In this document: one piece after another, positions 8,233 through 12,836 of the stretch
Numbering within the stretch: position 1 is the first letter of the stretch
Layout: each line of letters starts with the position of its first letter
Origin: Ignavibacteriales bacterium CG12_big_fil_rev_8_21_14_0_65_30_8
GTDB lineage: Bacteria > Bacteroidota > Ignavibacteria > Ignavibacteriales > Ignavibacteriaceae
Direction: 5' to 3'
DNA length: 12,836 nt
Assembly (NCBI GenBank): GCA_002783525.1
Contig: PFGS01000089.1
Location: 2,743 to 15,578 of the forward strand
Program-made: the position numbers and the translations under genes
Notes under the pieces: generated by a model
Seen by the model: the letters and a program-made list of their open reading frames with translations, nothing else
What the model was told of the DNA's origin: nothing
The model's database searches: none

Positions 8233-9108
8233 ATGGAAACAAGAGAACTTTTAAAACAAGTTAGACAAATTGAAATAAAAACAAAGGGACTTGTAAATCA
8301 CGTCTTCTCAGGTGAATACCATTCAGTCTTTAAGGGCAGAGGAATGGAATTTTCAGAAGTAAGAGAATACCAGGTTGGTGATGACATAAGAAGCATTGAT
8401 TGGAATGTTACTGCAAGATTTGGACATCCGTATATAAAAGTATTTGAAGAAGAAAGAGAACTTACGGTAATGCTGATAATAGACTTGAGCGGTTCTTTAA
8501 GTTTTGGGACAGTAAATAAAACCAAACAACAAATTGCAGCAGAACTCAGTGCAATTTTAGCTTTTTCAGCGTTAAAAAATAATGACAAAGTCGGGCTTAT
8601 TTTATTTACTGATAAAATTGAAAAGTTTGTTCCTCCAAGAAAAGGAAGAAAACACGTTTTAAGAATTATCCGTGAAATACTCTCATTTGAACCAGAAGGA
8701 AAAGAAACTAATATAGATCTGGCGCTTCAATATTTTAATAATTCAATCAAAAAAAGGAGTATTGCTTTTTTACTGTCGGATTTTATTGATAGTGGATATG
8801 AAAAGATATTAAGAATTGTGACAAAAAAACATGATCTTATCGGACTTGTATTATCAGATAAAAGAGAAAAAGAAATTCCAAGAATAGGACTTATAAAAGT
8901 AATGGATTCCGAAACCGGAAAGGAAAGATGGCTTGACACGAGTAACAGAAAAGTTTATGAATCGATAATAAAAATGAATAATGAAAATGACTTAAAACGA
9001 AAAAATATCTTTTTGTCTAGTAGATTAGATAGTATTGAAATTGAAACAGATGAGGATTATGTAAAACCTCTTGTACAATTTTTTAAAATGCGAGGCAAGA
9101 GATTGTGA
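8233..9108 (+). CDS. DUF58 protein with a VWA-like domain
   Basis: This 291-residue protein has the DUF58 signature at 38–75: GMEFSEVREYQVGDDIRSID, then WNVTARFGHPYIKVFEEER. A VWA-like domain follows. Its metal-ion-dependent adhesion site (MIDAS) looks complete: DLSGS (D84, S86, S88), T159 in KETN, and D183 in LLSDF. There is no signal peptide or transmembrane segment, so it should be cytoplasmic or membrane-peripheral. DUF58 proteins regularly pair with MoxR ATPases, and this one lies directly after moxR. Its stop overlaps the next gene's GTG start (GTGA), a sign of translational coupling. The ATG at 8233 lacks a Shine-Dalgarno site and is preceded by an A-rich stretch. Family membership is secure. 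The molecular role, probably binding a partner in an ATPase-controlled way, is inferred. Confidence 0.95.
   Translation: METRELLKQVRQIEIKTKGLVNHVFSGEYHSVFKGRGMEFSEVREYQVGDDIRSIDWNVTARFGHPYIKVFEEERELTVMLIIDLSGSLSFGTVNKTKQQIAAELSAILAFSALKNNDKVGLILFTDKIEKFVPPRKGRKHVLRIIREILSFEPEGKETNIDLALQYFNNSIKKRSIAFLLSDFIDSGYEKILRIVTKKHDLIGLVLSDKREKEIPRIGLIKVMDSETGKERWLDTSNRKVYESIIKMNNENDLKRKNIFLSSRLDSIEIETDEDYVKPLVQFFKMRGKRL
9092..9108 (+). promoter_or_regulatory. Ribosome binding site and GTGA stop/start overlap
   Basis: GAGG at 9092–9095, inside the end of the DUF58 gene, lies 9 bases before GTG at 9105–9107. The GTG shares two bases with the TGA stop at 9106–9108. The arrangement suggests that translation of the next gene depends on ribosomes finishing the DUF58 gene. 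The GTG is supported because it opens a clear signal peptide. Confidence 0.6.
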
Positions 9109-10103
9109 AAAAGAATTTAATATTATTTTTCATGGTTATTACAAGTTTTTCTTCACAACTTTTTGGGCAAACTATTTCTGCTGAAGCAAAAGTAGACTCG
9201 CTTCAATATTTAATTGGTGATTATATAAAATTTAATATTACTGCAGAATATTCAAATGATATTAAATTAATTAAACCAAATATAATTGACAGCCTAAAAG
9301 GACTTGAAATAATTGAGACAAAATCGCCACAATTAACAGAAGAGAATAATAAAAGTAAATTCAATTTTTCTTTTGTACTTGCTAAATATGATTCTGGAAA
9401 TGTAACAATACCACCAATAAATCTTTTCTATTTAATTGGAAATGATAGTCTGGATAAAAAAATATTAAACTCTACTTCTTCTGAATTATTAAATAATCCA
9501 AAAGTAAGAATGATTACAACAAATCCAGTATCGTTTAGAGTAAATCTTGTACAAGTTGATCCGCAAAAAGATATTAAGGATGTTAAAGATCCAATAAAAA
9601 TCCCCTTTGACCTTAAAGAACTTTTAATAATTATATTAATTGGACTAATAATTATTGGAGCTTTAATCTATTTATACTTAAGATATAAGAAAAAGAGAAA
9701 AGGAATTGTTGAAGATAAAAACATAATTAAACTACCTCCACATATTACAGCACTAAATAACTTAAGAAAGTTAAGAGAAGAAGGATTGTGGCAGCAAGGT
9801 AAAATAAAAGAATATCATTCCAGAATAACGGAGATAATCAGAAATTATTTTGAAGAAAGATTTGATCTTCCGGCTTTGGAGATGACAACAGATGAAACTA
9901 TTAAAAAATTGAGAGGGAAAAGAGAAACAGAAATTGTATTAGATTTAACACAAAGTTTTTTAAGTAATGCTGATTTAGTAAAGTTTGCTAAATATGTTCC
10001 ATTAAAATCATTGAACGAAGAAATGATGAGCCAAGCTGAAGAAATTGTAAATAAAACAAAAATGACTACAGTAACAACAAATAAAGAGGAAGTAAATGTT
10101 TAA
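9105..10103 (+). CDS. Single-pass membrane protein of the bat cluster with an exported BatD-like part
   Basis: This 332-residue protein has a signal peptide (1–21, ending LFG before Q22) and an exported Ig-like, strand-rich region (about 23–145) resembling the N-terminal repeats of BatD. A linker DIKDVKDPIKIPF precedes a transmembrane helix (about 172–193), a positive RYKKKRK stop-transfer stretch, and a cytoplasmic helical tail. The tail contains LPPHITALNNLRKL and LWQQGKIKEYHSRITEIIRN (228–247), then RFDLPALEMTTDE. This tail pattern recurs, as I recall, in Bacteroidota proteins located between DUF58 and BatA genes, and resembles DUF4381-type proteins. The topology places one part in the periplasm and the other near MoxR and DUF58, so a coupling role across the membrane is plausible but inferred. 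It overlaps its neighbours on both sides, by 4 and 8 bases. It is not full-length BatD, which is larger and usually encoded later in the cluster. Confidence 0.85.
   Translation: MKKNLILFFMVITSFSSQLFGQTISAEAKVDSLQYLIGDYIKFNITAEYSNDIKLIKPNIIDSLKGLEIIETKSPQLTEENNKSKFNFSFVLAKYDSGNVTIPPINLFYLIGNDSLDKKILNSTSSELLNNPKVRMITTNPVSFRVNLVQVDPQKDIKDVKDPIKIPFDLKELLIIILIGLIIIGALIYLYLRYKKKRKGIVEDKNIIKLPPHITALNNLRKLREEGLWQQGKIKEYHSRITEIIRNYFEERFDLPALEMTTDETIKKLRGKRETEIVLDLTQSFLSNADLVKFAKYVPLKSLNEEMMSQAEEIVNKTKMTTVTTNKEEVNV
10086..10098 (+). promoter_or_regulatory. Strong ribosome binding site for batA within the preceding gene
   Basis: AGAGGAAG around 10085–10092 is the best Shine-Dalgarno match in the window, 6 bases from GAGG to the ATG at 10096. 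It lies inside the upstream coding region and supports the start that overlaps the upstream gene by 8 bases. Confidence 0.7.
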
Positions 10104-11091
10104 TGAAATAACATTTGCTTATCCTTGGATACTCTATCTTTTACTTTTGATACCGCTTATGGTTTTTTGGTATTTTAAAAAAGGTAAAAACAGACAACCG
10201 TCAATTGTTTATTCTTCTTTTAATGTAATTGACGGTATTCCTAAAAATTGGAAAGAAAAATTAAGACATTTACCGATGGTATTACGTGTGCTGTCATTAA
10301 CATTTTTAATTATAGCTTTAGCCAGACCACAAACTTTTTCAAGCGGACAAAATATTTATTCTGAAGGAATTGATATAGTAATGGACCTTGATATCTCCGG
10401 AAGCATGCTTGCTCAGGATCTAAAACCAAATCGTTTGGATGCAGCAAAAAATGTAATTGATAACTTTATTAAAGAAAGGACTACTGATAGAATTGGTTTG
10501 GTGATATTCTCACGCGATGCATTTACACAGTGTCCATTAACTATAGATTACAATGTATTAACAAATCTTTTAGATCAAGTTAAAACGGGAATGATTGAAG
10601 ATGGTACTGCAATAGGAAATGCAATTGCAAACGGAGTTAACAGATTAAGAGAAAGCAAAGCCAAGAGTAAAATAATAATTTTATTAACAGATGGTATGAA
10701 TAATGCGGGGGAAGTTGACCCAATGTCAGCGGCACAGATTGCAAAAACATTTGGAATAAGAATTTACACAGTTGGCGTTGGTACAAGAGGTGAAGCTCCA
10801 TATCCTGTACAAACACCTTTTGGAATAAGAACTCAAATGGTACCTGTTAACATTGATGAAGCTATGCTTAAAAAAATTGCTGACGAAACAGGTGGAGAGT
10901 ATTTTAGGGCAACAAGTACACAGGCATTAAAAAATATTTATGATCAGATAGATAAATTGGAAAAAACTAAAATAGAAGTGATTTCATATAGAAATGCCAA
11001 GGAAATGTTTGGCAGCTATTTGGGTTTGGGATTGTTATTCTTCTTCTTAGATATAGCTATGATAAGATCAATTTTTAGACCAATACCATAA
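10096..11091 (+). CDS. batA: BatA, membrane-anchored VWA-domain protein
   Basis: This 331-residue protein has two N-terminal hydrophobic segments (about 10–27 and 60–77), the second ending in the typical LARPQ. A VWA domain (about 90–285) and a C-terminal hydrophobic helix (about 308–323) follow. The MIDAS is complete: DISGS (D99, S101, S103), T171 in EDGTAIG and D199 in LLTDG, so it should bind a divalent metal. This layout is characteristic of BatA in the Bacteroides aerotolerance operon. BatA is thought to act with MoxR and the other Bat proteins at the inner membrane in envelope stress tolerance; the mechanism is not established. The domain side is uncertain from sequence alone. After its stop, 184 bases with a palindromic repeat precede batB, while the genes before batA overlap, so downstream expression may be modulated here. 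Confidence 0.93.
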   Translation: MFNEITFAYPWILYLLLLIPLMVFWYFKKGKNRQPSIVYSSFNVIDGIPKNWKEKLRHLPMVLRVLSLTFLIIALARPQTFSSGQNIYSEGIDIVMDLDISGSMLAQDLKPNRLDAAKNVIDNFIKERTTDRIGLVIFSRDAFTQCPLTIDYNVLTNLLDQVKTGMIEDGTAIGNAIANGVNRLRESKAKSKIIILLTDGMNNAGEVDPMSAAQIAKTFGIRIYTVGVGTRGEAPYPVQTPFGIRTQMVPVNIDEAMLKKIADETGGEYFRATSTQALKNIYDQIDKLEKTKIEVISYRNAKEMFGSYLGLGLLFFFLDIAMIRSIFRPIP

Positions 11092-11093
11092 GG

Positions 11094-11115
11094 AAATGGA
11101 ATTGAAAATGGAATT
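11094..11115 (+). repeat. Short tandem direct repeat just after batA
   Basis: AAATGGAATT occurs at 11094–11103 and again at 11106–11115, a 12-base period. It begins 2 bases after the batA stop and runs directly into the palindromic element. A GGAAT from the second copy reappears right after the element (11219–11223), which could be a target-site duplication or chance. Confidence 0.6.
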
Positions 11116-11218
11116 TGTCATTTCGAATACTGACAAAGTCGGGATGAGAAATCTTTTATTGTGATAATTGAAAGATTTCTCAGTCGTCAATAAACATATT
11201 GACTTCTTCGAAATGACA
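11116..11218. repeat. REP/MITE-like palindromic element of 103 bp between batA and batB
   Basis: The ends are a perfect 12-bp inverted repeat: TGTCATTTCGAA (11116–11127) and TTCGAAATGACA (11207–11218). Inside lies a second perfect 12-bp stem, TGAGAAATCTTT (11145–11156) with AAAGATTTCTCA (11171–11182), around a 14-base loop. On the right arm sits a third stem, GTCAATA (11186–11192) with TATTGAC (11197–11203), around AACA. On the left arm is a small GAC-AAA-GTC (11132–11140). The result is a cloverleaf-like cruciform with no coding capacity. From memory, interspersed repeats with TGTCATTTCGA and AGATTTCTC motifs are scattered in Bacteroidota and related genomes, so this is probably one copy of such a family. 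It could fold in the RNA and affect batB expression or message stability. Mobility is inferred from structure only; no transposase is present. Confidence 0.8.
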
Positions 11219-11275
11219 GGAATGAGATATTTAAAATAATTTGAAACAATGGTTAAATCTTTAAGTATATAAAAT

Positions 11276-12322
11276 ATGTTTAGATTCGAGCACCCTGAAT
11301 ATTTGTACGGATTATTTGTTATTCCTTTATTAGTTGGAATATTCTGGTATACAGGCAGATTAAAAAAAGATGCGATCTCTAAGTTTGCACATGAATCACT
11401 ACATAATTTATTAATTCCGGCATTTAGTAAATTCAAAAATAAAATTAAGCTTAGTTTATTATTGACTGCATTATTATTATTGATTGTTGCAGCTTCAAAT
11501 CCACAAATAGGAACACGCGTGCAAGAAGTAAAACAAGCAGGCATTGATGTTTACATAGTTCTAGATGTATCATTAAGTATGACAGCAGAAGATATTAAAC
11601 CAAGCAGATTGGAAAGAGCAAAATTCCAAATATCGAGTTTGATAAATAAATTAAAAGGTGATAGAATAGGATTAGTGATTTTTTCCGGCGCGGCTTATGT
11701 GCAATTCCCTTTAACTACAGATTATGCAGCTGCTAATTTATTTTTGTCTGCTGTTGATGTAAGTTCTATTCCACAACCCGGTACAGCAATTGCTGAAGCT
11801 ATAAATTTATCAGTGAGTTCTTTTGATCAAAAATCTGAAACAAAAAAAGCTATAGTTATTATAACAGATGGTGAGGACCATGAAGGCGATATAAATAAAG
11901 CAATTGAAAATGCCAAAGCCAAAGAAATTAAAATTTATACAATTGGTTTGGGCTCACCTGATGGTGTTCCAATCCCAATTTATAATGCTTCAGGAGATCA
12001 AATTGGATTTAAGAAAGATAATCAAGGAAAAGTTGTTTTAACCAAACTTGATGAGCTGACATTAAAAGAAATTGCAGATAAAGCCGACGGAAAATATTTT
12101 TTGGGTTCCAACAGTCAAAATGAATTGGATGATATTTATAATGAATTGTCATCAATAGAAAAAACAGAATTTGGAGTTAGAAAAGTTACTGATTACGAAG
12201 ACAGGTTTTATTATTTTTTAGCCCCGGCTATTTTGTTATTGTTAATTGAATTTTTTATATCCAGCAGATCATCAAGATTCTTTATGGATTTAAGTAAGAG
12301 ATTAAATATTAGTTCAGAGTAA
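11276..12322 (+). CDS. batB: BatB, membrane-anchored VWA-domain protein
   Basis: This 348-residue protein repeats the BatA plan: N-terminal hydrophobic segments (about 8–25 and 57–74), a VWA domain (about 88–300) and a C-terminal helix (about 309–328), then a 20-residue polar tail. The MIDAS is complete: DVSLS (D97, S99, S101), T170 in QPGTAIAE and D198 in IITDGEDHEG. The EDHEG extension after the last MIDAS aspartate is typical of BatB. It is a diverged paralogue of the preceding batA and probably its partner in a membrane complex with MoxR. The ATG at 11276 has no Shine-Dalgarno site and follows an AT-rich TATATAAAAT stretch. It is separated from batA by the palindromic element, and batC starts 2 bases after its stop. 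The first 90 codons are overlapped by a long antisense open frame that is not a gene. Confidence 0.94.
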   Translation: MFRFEHPEYLYGLFVIPLLVGIFWYTGRLKKDAISKFAHESLHNLLIPAFSKFKNKIKLSLLLTALLLLIVAASNPQIGTRVQEVKQAGIDVYIVLDVSLSMTAEDIKPSRLERAKFQISSLINKLKGDRIGLVIFSGAAYVQFPLTTDYAAANLFLSAVDVSSIPQPGTAIAEAINLSVSSFDQKSETKKAIVIITDGEDHEGDINKAIENAKAKEIKIYTIGLGSPDGVPIPIYNASGDQIGFKKDNQGKVVLTKLDELTLKEIADKADGKYFLGSNSQNELDDIYNELSSIEKTEFGVRKVTDYEDRFYYFLAPAILLLLIEFFISSRSSRFFMDLSKRLNISSE

Positions 12323-12324
12323 AT

Positions 12325-12836
12325 ATGAGAATTAGAATCAAAAATATAATTTATTCAATTTTAATGATCTTTACTTTCACAGGGATAATATTCCCGCAAA
12401 GCACCAGATCACTAGTAAACGATGGAGTTGAACTATATCATAAAGGTAAAATAAATGATGCTGAAGTGAATTTTAAAAAAGGATTAACCAACTCACCCAA
12501 AAATTTAGAAGCTAATTTTAATCTGGGAGATGCATTTTATAAAAATCAGAGATATGATGAAGCTATAGATGCATTTCAAAAATCATTAATGCTTAGTAAT
12601 GATAAAAAATTTAAATCTAAAATTTATCATAATATTGGTAATTCATATTTAAAGCAGAAAAAATTTGATGAAAGTATTGAAGCATATAAGAATGCACTTA
12701 AGCTAAATCCCAATGACGAGCAGACAAAGTACAATCTTTCATATGCATTGCAGCAAAAGAAGGATAACAAAAACAATAAGAATAAAGACAAGAACAAAAA
12801 CGACAAAGATAAGAACGATCCCAATAAGGATAAGAA
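12325..12836 (+). CDS. batC: BatC, exported TPR protein, 3' end cut by the window edge
   Basis: The first 170 codons are present. A hydrophobic signal segment (about 7–24) precedes Q25. Three TPR-like repeats follow at about 31–62, 63–97 and 102–136, with typical positions such as ANFNLGDAFYKNQRYDEAID and NIGNSYLKQKKFDESIEAYK. From about residue 146 the chain becomes a low-complexity Lys/Asn/Asp tail that is still running at the window end. TPRs bind proteins, and BatC in Bacteroidota is the TPR member of the cluster, so it probably docks partners on the periplasmic side. Position after batB with a 2-base gap and the TPR-plus-charged-tail layout support the name. The start has only a weak GAG upstream. 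An alternative is an N-terminal anchor rather than a cleaved peptide, since proline precedes Q25. BatD and BatE would be expected further downstream. Confidence 0.88.
   Translation, partial: MRIRIKNIIYSILMIFTFTGIIFPQSTRSLVNDGVELYHKGKINDAEVNFKKGLTNSPKNLEANFNLGDAFYKNQRYDEAIDAFQKSLMLSNDKKFKSKIYHNIGNSYLKQKKFDESIEAYKNALKLNPNDEQTKYNLSYALQQKKDNKNNKNKDKNKNDKDKNDPNKDK

Noticed and set aside
8298..8939. Two minus-strand open frames (8298–8588 and 8727–8939)
   Set aside because: Both lie fully inside the DUF58 gene, whose protein has a complete family signature; they have no motif of their own.
11241..11273. Internal promoter for batB (TTGAAA and TATATA)
   Set aside because: The spacer is 19–21 bases and transcription would start at or inside the batB start codon; probably AT-rich coincidence.
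11068..11544. 158-codon open frame on the minus strand across the batA–batB junction
   Set aside because: It is antisense to the batB start and the palindrome, has no recognisable domain or ribosome site, and batB on the other strand is clearly real.
12627..12824. 65-codon minus-strand open frame rich in Leu/Ser/Phe
   Set aside because: It is the antisense of the BatC TPR and Lys-rich tail; the hydrophobic look comes from reversing A-rich codons.

Overview
The window is AT-rich and densely coded, with no gap between genes longer than about 185 bases. Three things point to a member of the Bacteroidota / Ignavibacteriota-Chlorobiota side of the FCB group. One is a moxR–DUF58–batA–batB–batC style cluster. 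Another is that every predicted signal peptide (six of six) is followed directly by glutamine, as in the Bacteroidetes 'Q-rule'. The third is that few starts have a strong Shine-Dalgarno site. The species cannot be fixed from this sequence alone.

Left part (1–3773, minus strand): two secreted zinc peptidases lie head to tail, 36 bases apart. The upstream gene is a full-length double-domain M16 (pitrilysin/insulinase-type) peptidase. The downstream gene is an M1-like peptidase cut by the window edge, with an unusual HEXXH-X17-E zinc site and no GAMEN motif. A 182-base divergent spacer with promoter-like sequences on both strands separates them from the next gene.

Middle (3956–7036): an outer-membrane beta-barrel-like protein of unknown function (plus strand) meets an exported 580-residue protein (minus strand) stop to stop with no base between. 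The 580-residue protein joins what looks like a metallophosphoesterase fold that has lost its metal ligands to a PQQ-type beta-propeller. It is the most unusual gene in the window.

Right part (7216–12836, plus strand): a Bat (Bacteroides aerotolerance) type operon, in the order MoxR AAA+ ATPase, DUF58 protein with a VWA-like domain, single-pass membrane protein with an exported BatD-like N-terminal part, BatA (VWA), BatB (VWA), BatC (TPR, cut by the window edge). The genes overlap or nearly touch, except between batA and batB. A 103-bp palindromic REP/MITE-like element with three stems sits there, next to a short direct repeat. By analogy with MoxR/VWA systems, the ATPase probably acts on the metal-binding VWA proteins at the membrane to support assembly or stress tolerance of envelope proteins; the precise job of Bat proteins is not settled.

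No tRNA, rRNA, CRISPR array, transposase gene or convincing intrinsic terminator was seen. Most of the window is ordinary. The pseudo-phosphoesterase/propeller fusion, the palindromic element and the variant M1 site deserve a second look.
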